A stretch of DNA of 64,000 nucleotides from the NCBI RefSeq assembly GCF_039555335.1, contig NC_092636.1, forward strand, positions 58,841,991-58,905,990, read 5' to 3'. The notes beneath the pieces are model-generated. The model saw only the letters and a program-made list of their open reading frames with translations. It did not search any database and was not told the origin of the DNA. Shown in pieces: positions 43,506 through 55,837 of the stretch. Every line of letters begins with the position of its first letter. The stretch's first letter is position 1. This DNA comes from Amphiura filiformis (lineage: Eukaryota > Echinodermata > Ophiuroidea > Amphilepidida > Amphiuridae). Position numbers and translations under genes: made by a program.

Positions 43506-43619
43506 TAGACATGCGCATAAAACAAATCGTGTTCCCGTGGTGTTGCCGTCGGGATTGCCCTGGAATTGCCAGAGAAGTATGTCCCACCCCCCCTGAATTT
43601 GATAATGATCGAGTCTTTA

Positions 43620-43737
43620 TCCTAGACTAGGAGGAGGAGAAGGGGGAGGAGGAGGAGAAGGAGGAGGAGGAAGTAAAGTAAAGTAAAGTAAAGTAAAGTA
43701 AAGTAAAGTAAAGTAAAGTAAAGTAAAGTAAAGTAAA
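43620..43737 (+). repeat. (GGA)n plus (AAAGT)n microsatellite
   Basis: GGA/GAA repeats at 43630-43671 run directly into about 13 copies of AAAGT/AGTAA ending near 43737. The same order, GGA-rich then 'aaaagtaaagttaag', occurs at 28850-28940. Confidence 0.9.
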
Positions 43738-44383
43738 ATACTATTCAAAAATAAATTTTAATCAAATACTAATTAAACATTGAATCATTGGTATTATACT
43801 TGTCCAGTTATCAAAAACTATAGGAAATCCATGTCAATAATAAATATAGGACAGGGAAATCTCATTGAAATTGAGTCGTAAGCTGCGTAAAGACATTTTC
43901 GTTTCTAATAGCGGTAGCTGGTCATACTAAGACTTATCTTTGACGGGTGGTATTAGTAGTAATCGATCAAACGCTCAAACTGTCCCTCCATTTGATTTAA
44001 AGAAAATCTTCGATACGAACTCTTAAAGTAGGCTTAATGTCTGAATTAAGAAGGTAAGACCATTACAAAAGCGAACAATTGACAGCCTTTACTGCATTAT
44101 CAATTCATTCTGTCGCGTGTTTTCTTGGGAGAAGGGGATATCTAATGAAATACGAAATGAAACATAAGTCGGAATCTATTTTTTTTCATATTAAAAATTG
44201 TGATGCCAAGTACGTTGACAAATATTTGAATATTTTGAATTGTCTTTCGTACAAGGTTACTAATGTGACAACGTTATGTGACTGTGACATAATTATACAG
44301 CTGCCAAAAATAGATGTAACATTCGCCTTCTTTATATACCCTTTACTAGCCTGAATCTGCATAGCGTAAAGCACTGCACTTAC
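43738..44383. other. non-coding, nothing recognised
   Basis: AT-rich. A plus frame at 44079-44354 overlaps the minus-strand candidate exon region and has no signature. Confidence 0.4.
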
Positions 44384-44509
44384 GTTTATCACTATAGATA
44401 AAAGAAATAGAGCAATAATACACTGTATTTGAATCACTTGTACTTTTGTAGATTTTACTTCTTTAAATTCAGGTTTATGCTTGCCTATAGCATTCAAATC
44501 GCCCATCAT
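44384..44509 (-). CDS. candidate first exon of a membrane protein (weak)
   Basis: ATG at 44509 on the minus strand opens MMGDLNAIGKHKPEFKEVKS, then TKVQVIQIQCIIALFLLSIV and IN, followed directly by a perfect donor GTAAGT (44383), phase 0 after 42 codons. A short charged cytoplasmic start followed by one hydrophobic segment is visible. The pattern 'K...(I/V)QI..AL..LS' resembles the first membrane helix of MS4A-like four-span proteins, but it is too short to decide. The frame also stays open beyond the donor. It could be chance. Confidence 0.25.
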
Positions 44510-44917
44510 ATAGCAACAGGCCTAACAGGAAAAAACATAGGAGGAAACATGGGAGACAAGCCAGCAGCTGTCTAGAAATCATCTTGAGTTGTTGTACAAA
44601 ATATTCCCTTAGGGAAAATATGCTGGGACGAAGATGGTCAGAAACATAAAGGTGGCTTTATGACGACAGTACAATTGGCAACCTAGACGGCGTTGCTCAA
44701 TGCGTTATTTCAACTTTCGTCCCAATAAACTCACATTTAATTTAACACAACTGTCCTTTAATAGCAATTGATAATGTTAAGGTATCATTGCCATCATTAA
44801 ATCAGATTGTTATATTTTCTTTCAAATGTGTAATTATCACACCCTTCAACAAATATTATTGGCGCTTAAAACGAGCTAAAAGATTCAATACAAGTATTCT
44901 TAAGACTGAAGGTGTAC

Positions 44918-45273
44918 GGGGGGGTACTCAAGTTTGGTTTTGGTAGGGACGTGCCGCTGAGATTTTGGAAGTGGACCCATAAATATACCAATTTTTCAAG
45001 AAATTTGGACCCATTGATATACCAAAAGTCAAAATTTTCGGCCAAATTTAACCAAAATTGTCTTAGTTTTTACAAATTTTCCTAAAATTTTGGTTAGATT
45101 AAGGAAAAATTGGGCTGTTTTCCGAAAAAATTGAGAAAATTTTGAAAAAAGGACCCATTCATACACCAAAATAGGCTTTGAAAAGGGGGTCATTGATATA
45201 CCAGAAGGCTGAAAATGCTACCCATGTTTGCGGCACGTCCCCGTATGGCCATTTGTACTGAGTACCCCCCGGG
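44918..45273. mobile_element. G-rich MITE (GGGGGGGTACTCA termini)
   Basis: 'gggggggtactcaagtttgg' and 'gtagggacgtgccgc' are mirrored by 'gcggcacgtcccc' and 'tgagtaccccccggg'. The interior repeats 'ggacccat..atataccaa'. The ends match the CCCGGG(G)n.ACTCA architecture of 12874-13196. Confidence 0.8.
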
Positions 45274-45580
45274 CGTACAAGGAGGCAGTATGGGACACAA
45301 TGCTGTGTTCTTTTGCAAACACGAAATATTTTCGACTCGTAGTTTTTAGTTTTTAACTTTAGGATACGTCTTATTTCAAGCAAAAATAATAAAATGTCAG
45401 CAGACGTGTTAATGAGATAATTAGATTGAGTCCGTAAAATCACCAACTCGGATTCAAATATCAGTATACCGAAAAACAATCAAAAAAAAAAAAAAAAAAA
45501 AACCATTTGATTGTTGGATACTTTCAAAATTTTCCTATGCTTGCAAAGATAGGAATTAGTATTATTATTAATACATTAGA

Positions 45581-45822
45581 TGCGATCAAGCAAAATGTAT
45601 AGTTGGAACTCGGAAATATTGATTTTAAGAACAAAACAAAGTCAATATATCCTTTTGTTTCCTGTTGTTTTGGAAACTCTTAAAATTGCTCTTATCTTTG
45701 GAACTGGTTGTTCAATTTCAATGGGGCTTTCTGTAAATGCAGATTTGCAAATGCTTGTTACTGTCCTTTAAGAAACGGAAAATTTAATATTTCCGAGTTC
45801 CGACTGATTTTGCTCGATCGCA
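45581..45822. mobile_element. 242-bp MITE with TGCGATCAAGCAAAA termini
   Basis: 'tgcgatcaagcaaaatgtat' and 'ggaactcggaaatatt' are mirrored by 'aatatttccgagttcc' and 'attttgctcgatcgca'. The open frame 45580-45771 lies inside it and is incidental. Confidence 0.8.
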
Positions 45823-45877
45823 TCACATATAACTTTATTTTCAATGAGTTTCACCTTTAAGGATCTAGAATGAGCGT

Positions 45878-46511
45878 TTATGGCGTTTCGACAGTATTTT
45901 TGTGGAAATGAGAGCACCTCAGACGTATCGAATTGCATTCTGAATACGAAGCATGTCTTTCTGATATCAAATAATTTTCATTTTTGAAATTCACGGTATA
46001 ATACAAATTTTATGACAAATTATTAAAATTTGATATTTTTCAAATTTTTGATATATAACAGTCCTCGAAGTAAATGTTATAAATCTAATGATATATCCTT
46101 AAAGTGTATGTAGCTGGGAGGAAAAGCCGATGATCAATTGAAAATTTTGACCTTTCATATTGAAGATATGGATTTTTTCCCCCAAAAGACCTAATTTTTT
46201 TTTTGTGTTTTGGGAAACAAAATCCATATCTTCAATACGAAAGGTCAAAATTTTCAATTGTAGGTCGGCTTTTCATCCCACCTACATGCACTTTAAGTAT
46301 AAATCATCAGATTTATAAAGTTTACTTCGAGTACTGTTAAATATCAAAAATATATATTTTTAATGATTTGCCATAAAATGTGTATTACATTGCGAATTTC
46401 AAAAATTAAAATTATTTGATATCAGAAGGACATTCTTCGTATTCAGAATGCAATTCGATATGTCTGATGTGCTCTAATGTCCCACAATAAATACTGTCCA
46501 AACGTTCATAA
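45878..46511. mobile_element. 634-bp almost complete palindrome (foldback element)
   Basis: The arms of about 300 bp pair through most of their length: 'ttatggcgtttcgacagtat', 'agagcac.tcagac.tatcg', 'ttctgatatcaaata', 'ttgaaaattttgacctttca' and 'gaagatatggattttttcc' all have mirrored partners. The centre is a T-run at 46190-46204. A related shorter copy is at 17722-18025, and one arm alone is at 56873-57004. Confidence 0.85.
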
Positions 46512-46521
46512 CCCTTCCCTT

Positions 46522-46722
46522 AATACACGACACAAAACCTGTTCTACATTAGAACATCTCTTTTGCTAAGTAGTGATTACTTTTGATGTTGTTGATTTTT
46601 GGCGTGTTATTATTTCAGACACTAAAACCCCAAACAGCCAAAGTAATAATAAACACATGGAAACAGAAAAGCTCACTCTGAATACGTGGACGTGGATTCA
46701 TAACAAGAGCGCATAGATTGAT
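46522..46722 (+). repeat. dispersed element copy C (matches 28353-28603)
   Basis: 'acaaaacctgt', 'acatctcttttg', 'ggcgtgttattattt.agac', 'ctaaaaccccaaacagcca' and 'agagcgcatagattga' are shared with copy A in the same order. It starts directly after the 634-bp palindrome. Confidence 0.75.
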
Positions 46723-46993
46723 ATTATACCTTGTACATCTCAAACAGGATTGATTATCACCATGATCACAGTATGTATAATGCTTGGGGATTAGTCAACA
46801 GAACTTGCAAGAAAAACATTAAATTTCTCCGTTAATTGCTATTGTTGGCAATATCAAAATTGTTATAAAGTGGCAATATCAAAATTGTTACTTTCCATGT
46901 CCCCCCCTACAAGTGTTTGTGAACGGTCCCTAATATTCATTAAAGCCATAATACACGATCTTATATAAATATGAAATTGTTATTTGGGTGGGT

Positions 46994-47150
46994 TTTTTTT
47001 TCAAACCTGATATTTGGGCATATTTTTTCCAATGTTTACATATGTCACAACTTAAACCTAATTGGATTCAGTTGCTACATTTATGTGTTTTAGGACAACA
47101 TAGCAAGTTTGAATTAAAGGCATAATAAATTCCCATAGAACACCACAGTT
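46994..47150 (+). repeat. dispersed repeat (pair with 6889-7060)
   Basis: Second copy of the repeat at 6889-7060, same orientation. A right-end fragment of the AGGGAC MITE lies just before it at 46904-46934. Confidence 0.65.
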
Positions 47151-47239
47151 AAGCATCCAAGAGAGTAGATGGTTTTTATTTCATTCAAATGACCAGATAA
47201 CATTCCTGACACTTGTTACCAATTCTTTTTCATTAATAT

Positions 47240-47620
47240 TTGGCAAATAATAACCAAATTACACTTGATGGATACTACGGAATGGTATCAATCGGAGGTA
47301 GACGAATAAATAACCTTGGGTACGCTGATGACACTACCCTTAATTGCAAGAACAGCAACTCAACTTCAAGACCTAATAAACAGGGTAAAGGAAGCAAGTA
47401 CGGAGTAAGGACTGTTCCTTAATGTCAAAAAGACAATGGTATTGATTTGTGGATAGAGGGAAAGCAAACCAGCAGTTAAAGGCTGATGGAGAGGACATAA
47501 AGGTTGAAAACACTTTTATCTTTCTTGGATCACTCATTGATGTCGAAGGAGGCAGCGGTCAAGAATTCAAAAGACACCTGGCCATGACAAGATATTAATC
47601 ATGGAAGCTAATAATCGCAT
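47240..47620 (+). pseudogene. LINE reverse transcriptase fragment with YADD
   Basis: The plus strand reads MVSIGGRRINNLGYADDTTL with the catalytic YADD at 47321-47332. A frameshift follows. Then come QLQDLINRVKEAS-like, LFLNVKKTMVLICG and VENTFIFLGSLIDVEGG (about 47505-47555), followed by EFKRHLAMTRY. This is the palm-to-thumb order of non-LTR retrotransposon RTs ('...YADD..L......L..L...V...S...GL.LN..KT..M'). No endonuclease or start is present, so it is a 5'-truncated dead copy. Confidence 0.8.
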
Positions 47621-48311
47621 TTATAATAACATAGATCTTGTGGTTAAGGTCAATAATATTTAATATCTCTCTCCCATAAAAACTATGCACAGGGGAATCC
47701 TCTCCCAAAATGTTCATATAAGGTTGGAAATCCGACAATTGTGTTCAGTTACTTAACAGAATAAAATTGTAGAATTTCTTCTCGCCCTCATACACTGCTT
47801 AGCACGTGTAGATATAGGTAGTGTATGTGCGACGTCCAGTGGTTCGGAAGTCACGTAAAGCTGTTAGTCCCGTGTACAAGAAGAGTCAAACCCTGTGCAC
47901 GTTAAGTGTCAGAGAAAAGAGAAGGGGCCAATCCCCGGTTCCGATATCTGCAATCAATCCTAGGTTCCAGGATCGCGCATATAGATAAAAACTGTGCACG
48001 TTAAGCCCGTGCGACAATACTCAATTTGAGGTATGCACGTATATAGGAAGAAGGGGAGAATGAAATGACACTCCTTATACCAAGTCTTGTGATCTCCTTT
48101 ATAGAACCTAAACCACTCTTTTTAAGTGTCTGCTTTATTTGCCATTGAGTGCTAACACCGTCATCCTCGCCTCCGACTCGCCATAAATACACGGAATGTA
48201 ACTTTATATTCTGAAAGTGTCCAAGCTAAATTCTCATGGAATGTGTTGATCTTGTTCAAAATGTGAATTTTTAGACTCAATACACGTGTCGATACTTTCC
48301 CTTGGTACTTT
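47621..48311. other. non-coding, 3' part of LINE or flank
   Basis: 'actgtgcacgttaag' occurs at about 47895 and 47992. Minus frames here have no signature. Confidence 0.35.
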
Positions 48312-48440
48312 TCCTCAATATGCGCTGTGAAGTGGTGTGTGCATAAGACAGGTGGTATTAATGGATTCGAGTCCGGGATTCGAGTATTTTATTACCTTCA
48401 TTCACGTCATTTAGGATCTTTATCTTTAGTACAATATTAC
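48312..48440 (+). repeat. dispersed repeat (pair with 62846-62957)
   Basis: The shared string 'tgcataagacaggtggta.taatggatt' is followed by 'gagtatttta' and 'acgtcatttag', same orientation in both places. Confidence 0.7.
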
Positions 48441-49789
48441 AACAGTGTATCATTTCTTTAAACTACCACAAGTATTTTCATTCCTTTAATTGATAATTAG
48501 ATTAAGCATGTAACTGAATTCACTGGTAATTAGTATACATGTAGTTATGACTTACTACTAGGGATGTCCACTGATAATACATTTCATGCTAGAAAGGTTT
48601 CCTACTGGCTGTGTGTGTGTCCTCACCCATGTATTGTCTATGCAAACACACCCCCATGCACTAAGTCCTAATTCCACCAGAAAACATTAACCAATTAACC
48701 AAATTTTACTACCATGACCATTTCATATGCTATCCATCATGGCTTCCATGCACACACAGTATATTGCTCAATGTAGTAAAGATAACCTTTGAGTTGGAGC
48801 AAATTTCCCAAAATTGGTAGTGATTAATGTTACCAAACTTATGCCATGATAAAATATAATCATTTTTGATAAAAGATAAATTAATGTGCTGACCTTAAAA
48901 TTTTGAACAATGTTTAAGACTGCCGCTATTCATTTGAAATAATGCACTTATTGTTCATCTCCTCTATGGAGATTTCCGTGGCAGCCATCTCTATGATCAT
49001 GCTTGAGGTTCCACCAAACAAACCATGAGTTTTGAGGTCTTATATTTTCAGGATGATCTTATTTCATGTTTGTTATATAAGCAAATATAATGTTCCAGAT
49101 AATGCTAGTTAATAAATACATTAAGAATAAGTACCTTAAAATAATATTGCACTTCTGTTAGTATTCCTTTTTGGACTTAACGTTTTAACATGTTCTAATG
49201 TTCTAACCTGATGAATCTATTCACTGATGTTCTATAGCAGCCGTATATAAAACCGTGACACTCGAAAGGACATATCTCTGGAATGATTAAGATTAAGATT
49301 ATCTGAATGCCAAAATGTTTTTTTCATCAATTCCCAGCCAATAAGTTAGGTCTGAATCAAGTTAAAAGTACTTCCATTTTTAGTGGACATGCCTATTACT
49401 ACTGACAGTTGGTCGTTTCAAGTTATGAGCTTCAGAATTCGTGGTTTTCTATTATCCTGCCTAAGCTCTTGAATGACGTCATTACCGATACCTTTGTTTG
49501 TGCCCTTTGTTAGAAACTTAAAACTAGTAGAAAGCCGTTTCGGTTTTCATTTCAGTTTGTTACATAATCGTGTGACCGCAGAATATCAGGTTTGAAATTA
49601 CCTTGATCAAATAGACCATCAAAATATTTCCACCGAGTTAACAAAAGAATAAACACTCGAATAGACACTGGTATTCATATGCATATGGCATGCAGGAGGT
49701 TCGATTGAAGGTTACTTCCAATATAGGCTAGTTGACTTTTTTTCAAGTTATTTATTTCTCGAATGAAATGAGAAGAGAGAAAAAGGGCG
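48441..49789. other. non-coding, nothing recognised
   Basis: No supported gene or repeat. Confidence 0.45.
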
Positions 49790-50020
49790 AGTTTGCGTGG
49801 GTGTGTGTGTGTGGGTGGGTGTGTTGTTGTTGGGGGGTTATGGGGAGGGGGGATCTGAAGAGGGAATGAAGAGGGAGAGTAGAACTCGAGAGTGAGTGGA
49901 TTAGTTTGTAGTGGAGAGGAGATATCTATTGTCACGGGAGAAGGAGACACGAGAGAGGAGGAGAGGAAATATGGGAAAAGGAGGGGATATAGGTGAGTGG
50001 AGAAGGGGCCTAGGTAAGAG
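49790..50020 (+). repeat. (GT)n/G-rich then purine tract
   Basis: 'gtgtgtgtgtgtgggtgggtg' and G-runs to 49852 pass into a GA-rich tract to about 50015. The 137-residue Pro/Ser/Thr frame on the minus strand is a translation of this composition. Confidence 0.8.
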
Positions 50021-53000
50021 GTATGGGTTGTGCTTTCCATGACAATAAATTTATTCATAATCAAATCATCTCCTTCATCATGCATCACTGAAGTCTCATA
50101 CAGTATTGTTACCTTTTACGCTTGATTGTTATCCGATCCATTATAATAATTGTCTACATTATTATGTATACACAAAAGTGGATATGTATCCGATAATACG
50201 ATTAGCACAATTATGACAACAGGCTATTATATATACTCATGGTACTAGTCACTCCTCTTTTCGCCAAACGCCAAGTGTTTCTAGAATGCTGTTAAAATAA
50301 GAAAAATTTTAATGCTAATTTATTGCACATTCTAGGGAAGTGTGGTTACCTTTTTGAAATAGCCGACTGGGAGGGTTTTCAATAAAATGTTTTTTGTGTC
50401 AAAACTAAAGCATACTCTGTATAAAAGAAAATATGAATATTAACTGCACATCATATATAACGATTCGTGATACCCAATTGTGACACATTTGATGTCGTTT
50501 AAGAGGCAGAGAATTTTATTTCAATTTTATATACGCCAAAATATTTTGTTTTAATTTAGTGAGAATGACGATAGAAAAAACGTTGAAAATTCTACGTAAA
50601 AATTACATTAGGCCCCGCCAAAGATTACTGTTTCGTTTTTATGGTAATCTAATATTTTATTACCTGAAATAAACGTTGGGGTCTAATGTGGATTTTTCAT
50701 ATAAATGATAAAAACATCGACGTGTATACAAGAAAATGGTAGGCTCCATTATACTTACCCACATGTATTATACGAGTCGCCGAATATCGATATGTATTGT
50801 GCATGTATAGAAGCCCATTTATTGTCGGATTTCTGTATGTAGAACACGTAGTTATCAACAACTGAGCGCTATAAATACACATTAATGTGTTAAGTAAATA
50901 AAATTCCAAAATATGATAGGTTTTCTGTCTTTGCTTGTCACGTGGTAGGCCTGTGTTGAAGTTGCGACTATATGTTCAAATAAGTTTCAATATGGATACC
51001 AAAAAGACGAGCGGTCTAATATTTTCGTACCCATACATTCAAAATTTAGACTCTTAGTTCTTGGGTTATTGGTCAAAATATGATTTGACAATTTTTACAT
51101 ACAACTCAATAACTGTAAAACTTATCGAATTAATTATGTCTCTTTTGAAATTCTCAACAAAATCCTTAAAATTCATTTCTCACATTGTACAAAAAGAGGT
51201 TTATCTTTAAGAAAAATATTGAGTCAAAATCGAACGCTCGTAAGCCTCCAAAATATCTCTATTGATTTATGCATTGTGTATGTGAAACCAACCAGAAACA
51301 GAAAATTGCACCACGCAAGCATTATTTACATCCAAGATCATACTACATGAGCTGTTTTATTTTGTTTGTTTTTTCACATAAACACTAATGATTGGCAATT
51401 ATTGTTTAATATCACAATATTAGTTGGGCCCGCTTGTTTCTGGGACACTGTATATTTCGAAAGCCTGTAGGAGCCTAAAATAAATAAGTAAATGGTAATT
51501 GAGTTTTGAGTGAGACAGCGAGAGTATAATGTGATCAACTAGGCGATGTCGTGGTTTTGGTAATGTGATTTTGTTCCGTCTGTTGTTGATTTTTCATGGT
51601 CATAAATAAATGAAATATCATTCAAACTACAAAGTACGTATTCCCGAAATGTCCATTGTTATAGGTTTTTTTTAAATTGCTATTAGCTTATCTTGAACGA
51701 AGCTTACTTTCTATAGGTAGTGAACACTGTTTCGTTTAAGAATGATGTTACAACAATTATGTGCCGTATACTTTGAATACTTATAGTCTGACCACATTTA
51801 ATAATGACTAGTTGCAGCGCCAAATAATTGAATCATATTATCACATACAATAACCCATCATTTAAGTCAAGGATGTAACGAGAGAAATTTCATTTTGTGC
51901 GTCTTAGTTCCAAGAGGTTAGTTACGTTACTCTGACTTAAATAATACACGCACAATGCTGTACGCAAAAAGTGCCAGTTACATGTTCACCCATGCGTATC
52001 CTAAAAAAGTTATAATTGGAACCAGCAACCAATAGCTGCATGTTTTAGCTCGGAATTGAGACCTCGTTGCAATCGTACAAGAAATAAAGAGACGATGATT
52101 CAACACCCACTGAAGATGCAAATTCCAAAGTTTCAGTTTGCTCCATTGCATGCCCCTTTGATTTGTCTAGCGCCGTGTTTTCCATTGATTAGCACAGTGA
52201 AACTAGTGCCGTGCTTTCGGTGATTATAACATGGTATTGCAACTTTTGACTTCGTTCCTTCCGTAAGTTTTAGATCACTGTTTCTTTAATTCTTAACCAA
52301 TTTCAACAAAGGGGGTCTTAAATCAGAGCTAAACAGACAACGTACTGTTGCTGATACTTAAAGCCATATTATAACATTTTTAAACAAAATAGATTAGCAT
52401 TTCTTTGCTATAAAATGTTAGCTTTTACTGTCAGATATATCCCCTTTTATTTTTGAGCCGAACAACTACGCCAAAGCAAAGAAAATTGGAATTTACTACC
52501 AGCGCACATGTCGCCAATACGTAGCACTCGTTCGGTCATGTTGTGGTACGACCCTTTGTTGTGTATATCACCGCGCACGCCGTGTACGGACTGTGTGTTA
52601 TGAACATCGTGTATGCGTTCGACTAATAATTCCATCGTAATAATAAAGCGCCGAATCCGGCGTTTTATTCAAAATCTCGGATATTGACAAAACTACAGCA
52701 CCTAGAGTCTTGATATTTGCAGGGTATATTGGTTTAATAAAGTACAACTTAATCGTGTAAAAAAAGGAATTTTAAAAATTCAGTGAGGGCGTCTTCCTCA
52801 GCAAATGTTATAATATGGGTTTAATGTTGATATATTTGTCTATGTTTTAGATATACAGGGGTGAACATAAATGGTACCTGAATGTTTTTGTTCACTGTAT
52901 ATTATCGTGAACCAATTTCATCAACTACAGAAGCTTAAAATCAGATTCCTAAAAGACGTTGAGCTTTTACATTCTATTTCGAAATATCCAAAGAATTTTC

Positions 53001-54624
53001 CTTTTGTAAAATATTTTTTCACGCCAACAGGCAATTTCAATCTTATACCGTATGATTGATTTGTCAAACAGTAGATATCATGTCAGGGGATGTGGGAGAA
53101 CGTCTGGCAAGCATTTAATGTGGCTTTAATACAATTATTACTCTATACTCTATCATTTGGAAGCATTAAATATATACCCATGTGTGTTTTGTTCTCTTGT
53201 TCCATTTCTCTCTCTCAGATTTTTTTAACGTATATCCAAGCACTATGTTTTTAACTGACATTACTGAAGAAATAAACTTTATTGCTTTTTATTTGACCGA
53301 GAAAATTAATTTCATTGCAGGTGTATCTCTGAATTAACGTTTTGAACCACCAGGTTAAAAACCAGTTTGACCCCTGCAGAAATAATGGTTTGGTCCTGTT
53401 AGTTTATTGCTAAAAGATCAATATGAAGTGATATAAGATCAATATGAGGTGATACATGTGTATTGTCTATTTGTTTATCATGGGCACCATCAGTGTTCAT
53501 TGGGCCAATCAGCGATCACCTTTAACAAGGCTTGATTCTTGTGTGTGTGTATGTACCACCATTATTCTGTCAACATTCATGCAGACAAGTCATGTGGTGA
53601 ATTTTTTCTCCCACCCACCACTCCCTATTGCAAGGTGTGCATTTAAAGCCATTAAAGGTTTGAAAATAGTATAATAAAAGCCGAAAGTTTATGGCTAATT
53701 AAAAAATGTTGATGTATAAGAAAGAATAATCTTGGATAATCAAAGAAAATTTAATAAAATATGTGACATTATCTGAAGAAGATTATATGGTAAATTAAAT
53801 TTAATACTGTAACAAAAAATGTGCAACTCACTTTGCTTTGTTTGTTCATTTAAACTACTGGGTGAATAACCTACACCAGGATATTATCTACATAAGTGTG
53901 GTACCAGTAGCAATTATAGCAAAGATGTATTAATATCGAATTGTTGGACTCGTGGAGCAGTTTACCATTGGTATGTTAGTCCTGATGATCTTTTTCAAGG
54001 GGCTTATTTAATCATTTTAAATTTCTAACTGTTTTTGATGTAGTGCTTATAGATGGGCAATATATGTATTTTATAACGTTTTTCTGGCGAATAAAATGAA
54101 ATGAAATATGTAATTACTTACAAGAGTTAGGGGTGTGCAATTTGACATATATTCATATGCTCTGGGCTCTTTTATATTTATGATGGCGGTATCAGCAAAG
54201 TTCGTTGCGATAAAAATGTCATAAGACCACCCTGTGTTTGGCTATATTAAAGAATAAATTTTGCAGGTACTTCATCTTGTAGAAAAAGTAGTTTGGCGGT
54301 AACTCTTCTCTGAGCTAGTTTAACATGTTGAATGAACTGTTCTATGGGTGTGATTTAACTTTCACTATAATATTATCAAGGATTACTCAATGTTAAAACA
54401 GTCAAGTAAGGCAATGTTTTCTAACATGTATTTAATTATGTACATGTATACTTTATATATTTTCATATTGGATTAATATACTATTTTATATCCAAATTAA
54501 CCTTTCAGGAATTTCTCTCCTAGGATTCCAGGAAGCAATCTCTTGGAAGAACAGTATTCATGCACAGTTATCGTAAAGATTCAGCCCACTATTCACTAAT
54601 ATAATTATTCATTTGTTTAGTTAT
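50021..54624. other. 4.6 kb non-coding, one weak frame
   Basis: No recognisable gene or repeat pair was found. The minus frame 52635-52447 (62 residues, MELLVERIHDVHNTQSVHG...) lies in a short CpG-richer patch with an ATG and a terminal stop. It could be a small exon, but no family was recognised. 'ctgggacactgtata' at 51439-51453 resembles the terminus of the GGGTGTCCCAGA mariner-type family. Confidence 0.35.
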
Positions 54625-54990
54625 GACATGATCAGCTCCTGATTCATGATCAATTCAGCTCCCAGGTAGATTGTTCACTGGGGAGGTACTAGATTCCAGG
54701 TAGATTGTTCACTGGGACGGTATATCCAATAATATATTCATTATGACATGATCAGTTCCCAGGTAGGTTGTTCACTGGGTTGAGGTAACTTAGGTAGGTT
54801 CATCTAGGTCCTGATTCATGATCAATTCAGCTCCCAGGTAGATTGTTCACTGGGGAGGTACTAGATTCCAGGTAGATTGTTCACTGGGGCGGTATATCCA
54901 ATAATATAGTTTTGTTATGACTTAATCAGCTCCCAGGTAGATAGTTCACTGGGGAGGTATCTTAGGTAGGTTCATCTAGGTCCTGGTAAT
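54625..54990 (+). repeat. two-level tandem repeat with CCCAGGTAG...CTGGG units
   Basis: 'caggtagattgttcactggg' recurs through the block. The longer string 'tcctgattcatgatcaattc' at 54637 and 54809 gives a 172-bp period. Each short unit begins CCCAGG and ends CACTGGG, so it is an imperfect palindrome. Confidence 0.85.
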
Positions 54991-55837
54991 AATACTAACT
55001 ATATTTTCAAAGTATTGTGGAAGCTGTTTTCTTAATGTGCATGCTAATTTATTATAACATATGATATTTGATGCAAATAAATTTATGAATGTCTGTCTGA
55101 ATGCCTGACAGATACGCAATTGGTGTTTGTGGTCGAATTATTTCTGTCTGGGGGTAATGTGCTGATTTTAACATGTATCGACCGATTTTTAGCGCGACTA
55201 TGCATAACAAAATAATTTTTGACCAGCGTTCAGAGTGCATACCCATATCAACAAACACAAATTTTGAGGATTCCTCTGAAAATATAAGGGATTTCTCTTT
55301 CAAGATTTACTAAAGGATTTTCCTTACCCAAGAGGGATTTGTTTGGACGCTTTGCCTAACTGAGTCAAGCTTTACCCCAATAAAATGCAGCATTCCTGTT
55401 CCTTTTAAATTAATTAGCCTAGATTCACGGAAACGTGCTAGCTAAATGTTTTATCTGGTATATTTACAAGAGAATTGTGTTTTATAAGACATGCCCTGTG
55501 AGAAACACAGTTTAAATGCAAATTAATCAAATTGGGATAAGAATAATGCCATAACAATTTAGTCATTGTATACATCATTCTTGAAATGTGGCAAATTGAA
55601 GTATTGAAATGGAACCTTTGAAGAACACTAGGTACATTCAACTGTTGATGACAATCCCCCGCCACTTTTGTGTAATCTTATATAGGACAGCCGCTTCAAA
55701 TAAAAAAATATCAAAGGATTTTACTTCTAGAAAGAAAAACTTGTTTCAAGAATTGTTACAGTTACATACTCTTGTTTCCTATATAATATTAAAGTTCCTT
55801 TAAATGTATTATACATTCTTGAGGATTTAACAAAATG
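54991..55837. other. non-coding, nothing recognised
   Basis: No supported gene or repeat. Confidence 0.45.

Noticed and set aside
49675-50088. 137-residue Pro/Ser/Thr-rich minus frame
   Set aside because: It arises from the GT-rich and purine tracts. No domain, and the composition fully explains it.
52447-52635. 62-residue minus frame in a CpG-richer patch
   Set aside because: It has an ATG and a stop but no family, no splice evidence and no second copy. Left as unclassified.
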